Shown here one piece after another: positions 53,497 through 61,902 of a stretch of 64,000 bases of DNA. The translations under genes and the position numbers were made by a program. The first letter of the stretch is position 1. Every line of letters begins with the position of its first letter. The notes beneath the pieces were generated by a model, which was given only the letters and a program-made list of their open reading frames with translations, was not told the origin of the DNA and did no database searches. Origin of the DNA: Acidobacteriota bacterium (GTDB taxonomy: Bacteria; Acidobacteriota; Blastocatellia; Pyrinomonadales; Pyrinomonadaceae); assembly GCA_019639195.1 (NCBI GenBank), contig JAHBSI010000001.1:1178001-1242000 (forward strand), read 5' to 3'.

Positions 53497-54986
53497 CGAG
53501 CCCCCCCTGCTGCAAGTTCATCGAGCAACTCGCCGGCAAAACGCTTGGCGAGGGCGACGGTCTCATTGACGTTCAGCGTTCCGTTCACGATGTGCGTTGA
53601 ATTGACGATGTAAAGGCCATCGACCGAGGTGCGCATCGGCGGAAGGTCTTCCGAGTAGTTAAGGACCGGCAAGGGAAACACTCTTTTTACTTTCGAGACC
53701 CTGAATGCAAGAACGTCTCGCCGCTTGAAACGCGGATACATCTTTTCGAGGCCGGCAAGAAAGGTCTCGCGGATCGAGTCGTCGCTCGCGTCAAAGAGCC
53801 GGTCGTCCGGATCGACATATTTTGGGAGATAGACGAGCGAATTCCCGCCAAATTCGGTCTTATTCACAAGGGCCGTCATCTCGATAATGCCCGTGAAAGG
53901 AGAATTATCCGTGATGTTCGTCACGTAGAATTTCGAGAGCGATGAACGCAGAAGCACGGACGCGCAGATGATGCCCTGATAGCGGATGTTCGCAAGGTCG
54001 AGATGTTCCCGGCCTTCGAGCTGCGGCGTTATCTCGGCCGCTTTTGATGATGGGCAAGTGAGTATCACGCGGTCGAATTCTTCGGGCGGCGGAGGTGCAA
54101 CGCGATCGCTTCTTCGGCGACGAGGCGTCGGCTCCGGCTCGGTCAGAAACGCTCCGGAAAAGCCGGCCGCAACCGAAACGGCAGAATTGAATGCTGCGTA
54201 TTTTGTCCGATGCGTGCGATATTTTTCGGCGAGATCCGTTTTTCGCCTGGCGTCAATTACCCGAACATTGAATGTCCCGTTTGCGAGCTTTTCAACAGAC
54301 TGAACGGGCGAATTCAGGCGAACTTCCACTCCTTTTTCATTTAGGACTTCGGCAAAACGCTTAAGGACGTTTGCATAGCCGCCGCGAACATAGCCGAACA
54401 TCTCTTTCTTGAGGCCGGAACGCCGTGCGGCGTACATTCGCTGGATCGTCGCCCAGATGAAGGCGGCGGAAGTGTGTTTGTATGATTCGCCGAGCTTGGC
54501 AAGAAGAAGCGGCCGCCAGATCTTCTCGAACGTCTTTCTGCCGGAAAGCCTAGTGAGCCATTCTTCGACCGTGATCTTTTCGAGCTCTCTCCAATCCGTG
54601 ATCCTGGACGCCTTGAATATCGTGTAGCCGAGCCGCAGTTTCGAGATGAGATCGAGCGGCGGAAACTTCAAAAACTCGAGCGAATTCGACATCGAATGGA
54701 GCTCGCCGTCGGAGTAGAAACCGGTTTTCGTCTCAACCCAGCGAAACTGGTCCTCGAGGCCGAGTTCATTGATGAGCCCGCGTGTGTGTTCGTCCGAGAG
54801 GAGCGTAACGTGATAGTGCCTGTCCCAAGTGTAATTTCCGATCGTCCACGCAGAGGCGAGGCCGCCGATCTCACCGGCAGCTTCAAAGATCGTCACGCGA
54901 TGCCCGGCATCGGCAAGACGCAATGCGACCGTCATGCCGAGAAAGCCCGACCCAACGATCGCGATATTCTGGGAGTTCGTCTTCAA
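53493..54986 (-). CDS. FAD-dependent amine-oxidase/desaturase-like flavoprotein in glycan cluster
   Basis: About 498 residues, TTG start at 54986 with AAAGGG about 11 bases upstream; the open frame runs to 55097 but has no ATG near a ribosome site. A dinucleotide-binding motif opens the protein (VGSGFLGMTVALRLADAGH), followed by FEAAGEIGGLASAW, as in protoporphyrinogen-oxidase/UDP-galactopyranose-mutase-like flavoproteins found in many O-antigen clusters. An Arg/Pro-rich insert (TPRRRRS through PPPPEEF, about residues 306-326) lies in the FAD domain. The C-terminal FAD motif (YIVNSTHIVNGTLNVNETVALAKRFA) is intact. Sugar oxidation or ring chemistry is inferred. Confidence 0.8.
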   Translation of the reverse strand: MKTNSQNIAIVGSGFLGMTVALRLADAGHRVTIFEAAGEIGGLASAWTIGNYTWDRHYHVTLLSDEHTRGLINELGLEDQFRWVETKTGFYSDGELHSMSNSLEFLKFPPLDLISKLRLGYTIFKASRITDWRELEKITVEEWLTRLSGRKTFEKIWRPLLLAKLGESYKHTSAAFIWATIQRMYAARRSGLKKEMFGYVRGGYANVLKRFAEVLNEKGVEVRLNSPVQSVEKLANGTFNVRVIDARRKTDLAEKYRTHRTKYAAFNSAVSVAAGFSGAFLTEPEPTPRRRRSDRVAPPPPEEFDRVILTCPSSKAAEITPQLEGREHLDLANIRYQGIICASVLLRSSLSKFYVTNITDNSPFTGIIEMTALVNKTEFGGNSLVYLPKYVDPDDRLFDASDDSIRETFLAGLEKMYPRFKRRDVLAFRVSKVKRVFPLPVLNYSEDLPPMRTSVDGLYIVNSTHIVNGTLNVNETVALAKRFAGELLDELAAGGAR

Positions 54987-55021
54987 TTTTTTGCTACCCT
55001 TTCTTTCCGAGCTTAAAAAAA

Positions 55022-55642
55022 CTAACCCGCAGCAGCGACCGTGTCCGATTCGGAAACGACGCCGTCGGCTATCGCGTATTTGCTGCCGCATTCGCAAACG
55101 ACATCTGCCGTGCGGCCGTCAGCGAACTTGTGTACAAGATTCCCGCACTTACAGACAACGCCGATCGAACGTGCCGGCGAACCCAGTGCGAGATGAAAAT
55201 CCGGTATCGACCTTGTTACGACCGAACCCATCCCTATCATCGCCCAGCGACCGATCTCAAGATCATTTCCGATCACGCATCCGGCACCGATCGTTGCACC
55301 TTCACGGACGAGCGTCGGTAATGTGTGTTCGTCAGGCTCACTCGGACGGAGCGTTTTCAGGTCGGGCATCGTTGCCCGCGGAAAACGGTCGTTCGTGAAC
55401 GTTGTCGAGGCCGAGATCATCACGCCGTCCTCTATCGTTACATCCGCACAGATATACACCATCGCGTTGATCTTTACGCGATCGCCTATTTTCACGTCGT
55501 ATGCGATGTAGGTCTTTTCGCCGACGATGCACTCATCACCGAGCGTTGCATCGTGGCGAATGTGGACGTTGTCCCACACGCTTGTGCCCTCGCCCAGCGT
55601 GACGTTCTCTTCAATGATCGCGGTCGGATGAATGCGTGCCAT
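55022..55642 (-). CDS. left-handed beta-helix sugar N-acetyltransferase with C-terminal zinc-ribbon
   Basis: A 206-residue hexapeptide-repeat acetyltransferase (start at 55642, MARIHPTAII). The imperfect [LIV]-GxxxX repeats run through residues 5-145. The sequence resembles UDP-2-acetamido-3-amino-2,3-dideoxy-glucuronate N-acetyltransferases (WbpD/WlbB). After the helix, two knuckles, CKC about residue 160 and CEC about residue 182, form a probable zinc-ribbon, an addition absent from the short WbpD enzymes but seen in some relatives. It forms a pathway set with the Gfo/Idh/MocA, DegT and 2-epimerase genes. Confidence 0.85.
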   Translation of the reverse strand: MARIHPTAIIEENVTLGEGTSVWDNVHIRHDATLGDECIVGEKTYIAYDVKIGDRVKINAMVYICADVTIEDGVMISASTTFTNDRFPRATMPDLKTLRPSEPDEHTLPTLVREGATIGAGCVIGNDLEIGRWAMIGMGSVVTRSIPDFHLALGSPARSIGVVCKCGNLVHKFADGRTADVVCECGSKYAIADGVVSESDTVAAAG

Positions 55643-55660
55643 AACCTTTTCCCGATTCAC

Positions 55661-55731
55661 CACAGAGGGGCCAGAGAGCACGGAGGTGCTAGAAACTACG
55701 GTTTCTATTTCTCTCTGGCCTCGCCTCTGTG
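55661..55731. repeat. long imperfect inverted repeat, dispersed-repeat-like element
   Basis: The left arm, CACAGAGG then GGCCAGAGAG (55661-55678), pairs with CTCTCTGGCC then CCTCTGTG (55711-55731) with a 3-base bulge (TCG). Two smaller perfect stems lie within: AGCAC/GTGCT (55677-55690) and TAGAAAC/GTTTCTA (55690-55707). The CACAGAGG/CCTCTGTG ends resemble a repeat motif I have seen scattered in many bacterial genomes (recollection only). It sits between two genes of the glycan operon. Confidence 0.7.
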
Positions 55732-55745
55732 ATCTTTTAAGAACC

Positions 55746-56744
55746 TCAGCCAGCGGCGAGTGCTTTCTCAACGACCGGCTGCCAAAGCTTCTCGCTCATC
55801 GAGCGATAGGCCGCTTCAATTACCTGCACCGACGCCAATGCATCTGCGGGCGTGATCAGCAGGTCTTCCTTCCCGCGAAGTGCCTTGCCGAAGTTCTCGA
55901 TCTTTCCCTTGAACGACGCAACCTTGTCATAGCCGCTGCCAAAGACGATCCAATCAGGATTCGATGCGGACCTGTACTTCGATTCACGCCAGCCGACATG
56001 CAGCGTGCCGCTTGATCCGTAAATGCTCAGGAAATACGGCAGTTCTTTGTTAATGCCCCACGTCAGATCCACGCTTGCGGTCACGCCGGTCGTGGTTTTT
56101 GCAAGGAGCCTTACGTTCTCATCAACAGCGAGGCCCTGCGTTCCGCCTGCATCAACGGCAAGGACAGATTCGATCGAGCCGAGCAGATATCGAATGATGT
56201 CCACCGAATGCGTTCCGTTATCGATCAGCACGCCGCCGCCGGAAAGCTCTGCGTCGGAATTCCAACGCTTTGACATATCGACCTTCGCGGTGAATGCATT
56301 CTCGAACTGCAAAACGTCGCCCAGCACGCCCGAAGCGATAACACTCTTTGCCTTGATGACGTCGTCGCAATATCGAAACTTCGACGCCATCGTAAAGAGC
56401 GTGTTGTTCTTTGCCGCTGCGGCGATCATCCGTTCTGCGTCAACGCTGGTCGTGCAGAGCGGTTTCTCGCAAAGCACGGGGATCGACCGGTCGAGGAAGA
56501 AACAGGCGATGTCAGCATGCGTTGCGGGCGGCGTGGCGATTATCACCGCGTCGAGGTCTAGTCCCGCAAGCTCGCTGTGGGTCGCGAAGCTCTTGCCGCC
56601 TACCATTTCGGCAAGAGCTGCGGCCGCATCCGGACGTATGTCCGTCACGGCTACAAGGTCGCAGCACGAGCTTTGGTTAAAAGCCTGTGCATATGCCTGG
56701 GCAATACTGCCCGCTCCAACTATTCCAAAACGTAACTTTGTCAT
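55746..56744 (-). CDS. Gfo/Idh/MocA-family sugar oxidoreductase
   Basis: A 332-residue NAD(P)-dependent oxidoreductase with an N-terminal Rossmann domain (GIVGAGSIAQAYAQAF), the EKPLCT motif carrying the catalytic lysine, and a C-terminal beta-sheet domain with the conserved His/Asp region (GGGVLIDNGTHSVDIIRYLLG). In the UDP-ManNAc3NAcA-type pathway, this family (WbpB/WlbA) oxidises the 3-hydroxyl of UDP-GlcNAcA before transamination. It is 2 bases from the DegT gene and 103 bases from the acetyltransferase, with an inverted repeat between. Confidence 0.88.
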   Translation of the reverse strand: MTKLRFGIVGAGSIAQAYAQAFNQSSCCDLVAVTDIRPDAAAALAEMVGGKSFATHSELAGLDLDAVIIATPPATHADIACFFLDRSIPVLCEKPLCTTSVDAERMIAAAAKNNTLFTMASKFRYCDDVIKAKSVIASGVLGDVLQFENAFTAKVDMSKRWNSDAELSGGGVLIDNGTHSVDIIRYLLGSIESVLAVDAGGTQGLAVDENVRLLAKTTTGVTASVDLTWGINKELPYFLSIYGSSGTLHVGWRESKYRSASNPDWIVFGSGYDKVASFKGKIENFGKALRGKEDLLITPADALASVQVIEAAYRSMSEKLWQPVVEKALAAG

Positions 56745-56746
56745 CT

Positions 56747-57976
56747 CTATTTGCGCAGCCTGCTTGCGGCGATCCTCACGTTGTCTGCGATATAGCGAAC
56801 GTGCTCCTCGGTGTACTTTTCATTCCAGGGAAGGACAAGTACGTCGTGAAGGGCTTTTGCCGTCAGCGGATAGTTCTCCATTTCGTAATCGACGGCGCCT
56901 TCGCGTGCGAGATTGAAAGGGAACTGGCTCGTCCCGAGCGTGTTCTTTTCCTGAAAGACCTGGCACATAAAAGCAGGCTTTACGATGTAACGCGGTGCCG
57001 AGAAGATATTCTTCTCCTTTAGCAGCTGAGCCATACCGACCGAGCCGCCTTCGATCTTCGTATCGTCAACGGTCAGGCAGTATTTCCAATACGTATGCGT
57101 TGCATCATCGGCGATCACCGGAGTTTCGACGCCGTCGATGCCTTGAAGAAGCTCGGTTAGCAGGGCCGCGGCCTTCTGGCGATTCTCGACGCAGGCCTCG
57201 AGTTTTTCGAGCTGGCCAAGGGCAACTGCCGCCTGAAGTTCGCTCATGCGATAGTTCAGGGCCATAAAATAGTGGTCCGGATTCGCGTCTCCGTAACCCC
57301 AAGCTTTGTTGATGTAAAGGAACATCTTGCGGGCAAGTTTCTCGTCGTTGGTCACGACCATTCCGCCTTCGCCCGTCGTCATGTGCTTGCCCTGCTGGAG
57401 CGAGAAACAGCCGATGTCGCCGATCGTTCCTGCGAACACATCGCCTTTGCGGGCGAGGAATGTCTGTGCAGAATCCTCAATGACGGGGATGCCTTTTTCT
57501 CTTGCGAGGTCCATGATCGGGCCCATTTCGCACGGGTTCCCGAACAGGTGCGTCACAATGATGCCTTTTGTGCGGCTGCTGATCTTCTTTGCGATCGTTT
57601 CGGCGGTCACGTTCAGCGTTTTCGGGTCAACCTCGGCAAAGACGGGCACGACGCCGCGATACATCAGCGGCGTCAAAGCGCCCATATCGGTGATCGATGT
57701 CGTGATGATCTCGTCGCCCGGTTCCGGGTTGATCGCGGCAACGGCGATGTGGATCGCCGCCGAGCCTGATGTGCAGGCGTAAGCGAATTTTGCACCGAGC
57801 TTTTCAGCGAATTTCTGCTCGAGCGTTTTGCCGAACTTGCCTTTTGTCGTTGTCAAAGTTCCGCTTCGGAGAACTTCAGTAACGTAGGCGATCTCGGTTT
57901 CGTCAAAGGTACGGCCGCTGGAATCCTGATCGGACGGGAGCGACATCAGTAGTTCGGGTTTAGCAACGGGTGTCAT
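56747..57976 (-). CDS. DegT/DnrJ/EryC1-type PLP aminotransferase
   Basis: A 409-residue pyridoxal-phosphate enzyme (start at 57976, MTPVAKPELL). The Schiff-base lysine is in SLQQGKHMTTGEGGM. Other family marks are TSGSAAIHIAV, the metal/phosphate region EDSAQ and NYRMSELQAAVALGQL. It probably transaminates a 3-keto-sugar nucleotide (WbpE/WlbC role) made by the neighbouring oxidoreductase. Confidence 0.9.
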   Translation of the reverse strand: MTPVAKPELLMSLPSDQDSSGRTFDETEIAYVTEVLRSGTLTTTKGKFGKTLEQKFAEKLGAKFAYACTSGSAAIHIAVAAINPEPGDEIITTSITDMGALTPLMYRGVVPVFAEVDPKTLNVTAETIAKKISSRTKGIIVTHLFGNPCEMGPIMDLAREKGIPVIEDSAQTFLARKGDVFAGTIGDIGCFSLQQGKHMTTGEGGMVVTNDEKLARKMFLYINKAWGYGDANPDHYFMALNYRMSELQAAVALGQLEKLEACVENRQKAAALLTELLQGIDGVETPVIADDATHTYWKYCLTVDDTKIEGGSVGMAQLLKEKNIFSAPRYIVKPAFMCQVFQEKNTLGTSQFPFNLAREGAVDYEMENYPLTAKALHDVLVLPWNEKYTEEHVRYIADNVRIAASRLRK

Positions 57977-58039
57977 AGATATGGATTTATGTTTACGGTT
58001 ATGGGAAATGCGGGGACGCCAAAAACGCATCCGGCGCAG

Positions 58040-59734
58040 CTATCGAGTTTCTTCCTCAAGTGCAATAGAAGGTTGAATCGCCCTTGATTTCCGAAAGAAA
58101 CGCAATTTTGCGAGCTTTGAGAGTAATTTCAGATGCCCGAGGATCGTCGCGGCTGTCTTCATCTTTGAGAAACCGAACAGGCGAACCTCCAGAACTGCCG
58201 GAAATTCAACGACTTTCCCGCCTTCCAGGTCGATGCGGCCAAGCATTTCTGCAACTCCGAGAAAGCCCGACTCGTCGAGTTCGATGTCGGCCACCGAACT
58301 TCGGCGATAGACGCGGAAGCAGCTCGTGTAGGTCGCAAGCTTCTGCTTCAGAACCGCACGATACAGTGCGGACGCTCCTTTTGAAAGAAAAAGCCGCCAG
58401 CCGGGGACATTCCGCACGCCGCCTTGCCTGTGATATGGCGAGGCCGTGACCATCGCAGTGTCTTTTTCGAGCAGCGGCAGCATACGGACGAGCTCATGCG
58501 GGTCGTATGTGCAGTCACAGTCCATCGAGGCCACGATCTCGGTCCGGGCGGCCTTTACCGCCGTCATTATCGCGGCCGCGACGCCTTGATTCCGGTCGTG
58601 GCTCAGGATCTCGGTGTTTGGAAATTCGTCAAAAAGCTCGTGCAGCAGCTCAAGCGTATTGTCCTTGCTGCAATCGTTCACGAAAATGAACGATGCCTCA
58701 TAGCCGCCTTTGATCAGTGCACTGTTAACGCTGCGGAGAGTGTTGGCAAGATACGGCAGGGTTTCGGCCTCGTTGTAGCATGGGATCCCGATCGTGACCG
58801 GTGTAAGCTTTCGCAGCCTGGTTTCTGCCGGTTCCGCGGTAATTTCAAGAGCGGCATCGGCTGATCTCTCAGCCGACAAGTCTTCGGCCACACCGAGATG
58901 CCGTGCAATGCTGACGCATTCGTATGCTGCGAGATTCTCACGAAGGATCCATTCCATTTTATCGAGCTTTCGATAGTGGCGGATCCGGTTGTATTTCGAG
59001 GCGGCCGAGATGCGCGGCTGCGCGGGGTCGAGTTCCCAAACGTGGAAATAGCTGACGAACGGCTCTTCTGCCTGCTCACCCCAGGCCCGAACGGCGTGCC
59101 GCATCAGCGTATAAGGGATCTGGCGGAAATAATTGCCGCCGGAGATCGGCAGCAGGCCAATGCCCAGATCTTTCGTCGAATAGGGAATCTCCCAGATGCT
59201 GCCGTTTTCACTATCGACCTTGTGGGCGAAACGCTTTTTGTTCTCAACGCCGCGAGTTGGCAGAAACGATGCGTCGTACTCGAATCCTGCGTTGGCAAGC
59301 TCATTGATGATCCAGCCGTCACGTTCGTAATTCAATTTTTCGGCCGAGCGATAGCCAATGACCTTTTGGCCTGACGCGTCCGACAGAACGCCCGCAGCAC
59401 GCTTAATGTCGTCACGAAATTCTTCCGGCGACAGCTGACGGACAGACCGATGATAGTAGCCGCGGCTTGCGACCTCGTGCCCGCGTGATGCGATCTCGCG
59501 AACAAGATCGGCATTCTGCTCGGCGATCCAGCCGAGGACGAAGAATGTGGCCTTTGTGTCGAATTCATCGAGCAGATCGAGGGCCTTGAGCGTATTCTGC
59601 TCATAACGCGGTTCGAAGTGGGCCCAATTCCGCTGCTGTATCAATGTTTCAAAAGCGCCGACGTGAAAATAGTCCTCGACGAGCACCGTCAATAGATGCC
59701 TCGGCTTTCTGAGTGTATTTTCGACGTTCTTCAC
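58040..59734 (-). CDS. fusion of NodB-like deacetylase (degenerate) and GT2 glycosyltransferase
   Basis: A 564-residue two-domain protein. Residues about 10-290 follow the polysaccharide-deacetylase/DUF3473 pattern of exopolysaccharide loci (EDYFHVGAFE, ATFFVLGW, GHEVAS). L18 stands where relatives carry the catalytic Asp (V-D-V-E-D becomes V-L-V-E-D), R91 replaces the first metal His, and the GYRAPxF motif reads GYRSAEKL. Residues about 310-545 form a GT2 domain with GIPCYNEAETLP and ASMDCDCTYDPHE (DxD). The deacetylase half is likely inactive or altered and the glycosyltransferase half intact. Start and stop lie 2 and 63 bases from its neighbours. Confidence 0.85.
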   Translation of the reverse strand: MKNVENTLRKPRHLLTVLVEDYFHVGAFETLIQQRNWAHFEPRYEQNTLKALDLLDEFDTKATFFVLGWIAEQNADLVREIASRGHEVASRGYYHRSVRQLSPEEFRDDIKRAAGVLSDASGQKVIGYRSAEKLNYERDGWIINELANAGFEYDASFLPTRGVENKKRFAHKVDSENGSIWEIPYSTKDLGIGLLPISGGNYFRQIPYTLMRHAVRAWGEQAEEPFVSYFHVWELDPAQPRISAASKYNRIRHYRKLDKMEWILRENLAAYECVSIARHLGVAEDLSAERSADAALEITAEPAETRLRKLTPVTIGIPCYNEAETLPYLANTLRSVNSALIKGGYEASFIFVNDCSKDNTLELLHELFDEFPNTEILSHDRNQGVAAAIMTAVKAARTEIVASMDCDCTYDPHELVRMLPLLEKDTAMVTASPYHRQGGVRNVPGWRLFLSKGASALYRAVLKQKLATYTSCFRVYRRSSVADIELDESGFLGVAEMLGRIDLEGGKVVEFPAVLEVRLFGFSKMKTAATILGHLKLLSKLAKLRFFRKSRAIQPSIALEEETR

Positions 59735-59736
59735 AG

Positions 59737-60939
59737 TTATGCAGTTCGGGAAAATGCGGTCTCAGTTTTCGCTGCAAAATGACCGAGGATCGCCGTCACG
59801 ATTCGCTGCGAGGCATCTCCATCTCCAAACGGATTCGGGATCTCCTTGACCGAATCGATCCATTCAGCGTCGTGATAGTTCTCTTCTAAAAGCTGTTCCA
59901 ACCTCGCCGGATCGCTGCCGACAAGCTTCGAGACACCTGCGGCGAGGCCTTCCGGACGCTCGGTATTCTCTCGCAGAACGAGGAGCGGTTTCCCGAGGCT
60001 CGGTGCTTCTTCCTGCACGCCGCCCGAATCCGACACGACGAGCCAGGACGCCTTCATAAGGGCAAGGAAGTCCGAATGGCCGAGCGGTTCGAGCAAATGA
60101 ACGCGATCATGGCCCGCAAGTATTGATTCGGCCGTCTTTCTGACATTCGGATTCGGATGAACGGGGAAGATGAGCGAAACGTCGCGGTGCCGCTCAGCAA
60201 ATCGGGCAAGCACGGCCAAATTCCCGCCCATCGCCTCACCAAAACTCTCACGTCGATGTGTTGTCAGCAAAATTCGCTTCTGACCGGCGGTTCTTGCGAT
60301 CAGATCCGTGATCGCGTCGCTAACAGAAAGCGTCTTCAGCATTGCGTTCAGGGCATCCACGACGGTATTGCCGGTCACAAACACCTGCGAAGGCGGGACG
60401 CCATCATCAAGCAAGTTCTGGCGATTCTGCTCAGTCGCCGCGAAGTGGAAAGTCGCGATCTGCGTGATCAGGCGACGATTTGCTTCCTCGGGAAACGGAC
60501 TGCAAATATCGCCGGAGCGAAGGCCCGCTTCGACGTGTGCGACGGGTATCTTCCGGTTGAACGCCGCAAGTGCACCGGCAAGCGTCGTTGTCGTATCTCC
60601 TTGTACAATAACGACATCCGGCTTTTTCTCGACGAGTATCGTATCCAGTCCGGCGGTCACCGCCGCAAGAACATCGTTCGGAGACTGGTCGCTTTTCATT
60701 ACGCCGAGATCGACGTTTATGGCGACATTCAGCGACCGCAAAAATGGCGTCAGAAGGTCCGTATGCTGGCTCGATGAGACGACAAAAGGCGAGCACTGCC
60801 GACGCTTGAGCTCGGCGATCACCGGTGCAAGCTTTATCAGCTCAGGCCGTGTGCCGAACAAAACGAGAGCTTTTAGGCCCGTGCCGAAAGGCGGCCGTAA
60901 TGAGCCTTTCGAAAGCAATGAGTCGAGGGAATCCATCAT
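59737..60939 (-). CDS. wecB: UDP-N-acetylglucosamine 2-epimerase (non-hydrolysing) family
   Basis: A 400-residue epimerase, the first gene of the glycan operon. It has VLFGTRPELIKLAPV, VQGDTTTTLAGALAAF, HVEAGLRSGD and SDSGGVQEEAP as in WecB/WbpI. It could act on UDP-GlcNAc or, as WbpI, on the acetylated diamino-uronate made by its neighbours; the context favours the latter. Start choice between the adjacent ATGs at 60939 and 60936 is uncertain. The upstream region (about 150 bases) is shared with the divergent exported-protein gene. Confidence 0.93.
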   Translation of the reverse strand: MMDSLDSLLSKGSLRPPFGTGLKALVLFGTRPELIKLAPVIAELKRRQCSPFVVSSSQHTDLLTPFLRSLNVAINVDLGVMKSDQSPNDVLAAVTAGLDTILVEKKPDVVIVQGDTTTTLAGALAAFNRKIPVAHVEAGLRSGDICSPFPEEANRRLITQIATFHFAATEQNRQNLLDDGVPPSQVFVTGNTVVDALNAMLKTLSVSDAITDLIARTAGQKRILLTTHRRESFGEAMGGNLAVLARFAERHRDVSLIFPVHPNPNVRKTAESILAGHDRVHLLEPLGHSDFLALMKASWLVVSDSGGVQEEAPSLGKPLLVLRENTERPEGLAAGVSKLVGSDPARLEQLLEENYHDAEWIDSVKEIPNPFGDGDASQRIVTAILGHFAAKTETAFSRTA

Positions 60940-61080
60940 TATTTCGGTGTTTCGACGTCCGGGAATGCAACGTTCGTCCGCCCGATAAAAGGCCTAATAA
61001 ACGCGGGATTCCTGCATTTTTGGCGGGTTTCGCATAATTGCCGCCCTGTCATTGCGAACCTCTCTGTGCGAAAATGCATC

Positions 61081-61086
61081 TATAAT
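61081..61086 (+). promoter_or_regulatory. candidate -10 box for the 61108 gene
   Basis: A perfect TATAAT at 61081-61086 places the expected start of transcription at about 61093, on or beside the first in-frame ATG (61093) and 15 bases before the second (61108). No good -35 element is at standard spacing. This suggests a leaderless or very short-leader message. Confidence 0.35.
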
Positions 61087-61107
61087 CCAGGAATGGGAAC
61101 CCAAACT

Positions 61108-61899
61108 ATGAGATCTGCAAAGATTGTTTCAGCAATTTTGCTCGCTCTGGCCTTTTCGACGGCCGGTTTTGCACAGGAGTCGGCCGTCGTGCCGGTTGAC
61201 CTGAGCCAGCAGAAGATCGATGAGATCATTAAGAAATTCACCGAGAATGAAGGCATTTTCCGTTCGGCTTTGACGGATTATGTGTTCAATCGAAAGGCGA
61301 TAGTTCAGACGATCGGACTTGGCGGTCAGGTCACGGGAACCTATCGCCGGGACTCATTCATGACCTTCGGTTCGGATGGCGGCCGGTTTGAGAAGGTGCT
61401 TTATGCCCCGATCGCGACCACGCCTCCCGGATTTGTAACTCCCGAAGACCTCGAAGATCTCGGCGGGATAAACCCTTTTGCGCTCGAACCTTCGGCGATA
61501 TCGCAATACAACTTCCGGTTTGCCGGGACCGAACATATTGACGAGCTCGATCTCTATGTTTTTGATGTTCTGCCGAAACAGATCCCGGACGCGAAAAAGA
61601 CAAAGCAAAGGCTCTTTACGGGCCGCATTTGGGTGGACAAGGCCGACCTGATGATCGTTCGTTCAAAGGGTAAGGCAGTTCCGGAGACGAAGGATAACAA
61701 GTTTCCGATCGTGCTCACAACCAGGGCTCAGATCGACGGAAAGTATTGGTTTCCCGTTGATGCTCGTGCGGACGACGAACTTGTGTTCGACAATGGAAAT
61801 GTGATCAAGGTCCGGATGCGGGTCGCCTACACAGACTATAAACAGGGCCGCACAGACGTTGTGATCACCGATGCCGACGAACCGCCGGCAAAGCAGTAG
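61108..61899 (+). CDS. exported beta-rich protein, possibly LolA-like, unknown function
   Basis: A 263-residue protein with a signal peptide (about 1-22, AGFAQ). The mature part is mainly beta: VTGTYRRDSFMTF, GRIWVDKADLMIVRSKGKA and RMRVAYTDYKQGR alternate in the way of outer-membrane-lipoprotein-sorting-like half-barrels. The family is not certain. ATG 61108 gives the standard signal peptide; 61093 or 61066 are alternatives. It is convergent with plsC (3 bases between stops). Confidence 0.7.
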   Translation: MRSAKIVSAILLALAFSTAGFAQESAVVPVDLSQQKIDEIIKKFTENEGIFRSALTDYVFNRKAIVQTIGLGGQVTGTYRRDSFMTFGSDGGRFEKVLYAPIATTPPGFVTPEDLEDLGGINPFALEPSAISQYNFRFAGTEHIDELDLYVFDVLPKQIPDAKKTKQRLFTGRIWVDKADLMIVRSKGKAVPETKDNKFPIVLTTRAQIDGKYWFPVDARADDELVFDNGNVIKVRMRVAYTDYKQGRTDVVITDADEPPAKQ

Positions 61900-61902
61900 T
61901 AC

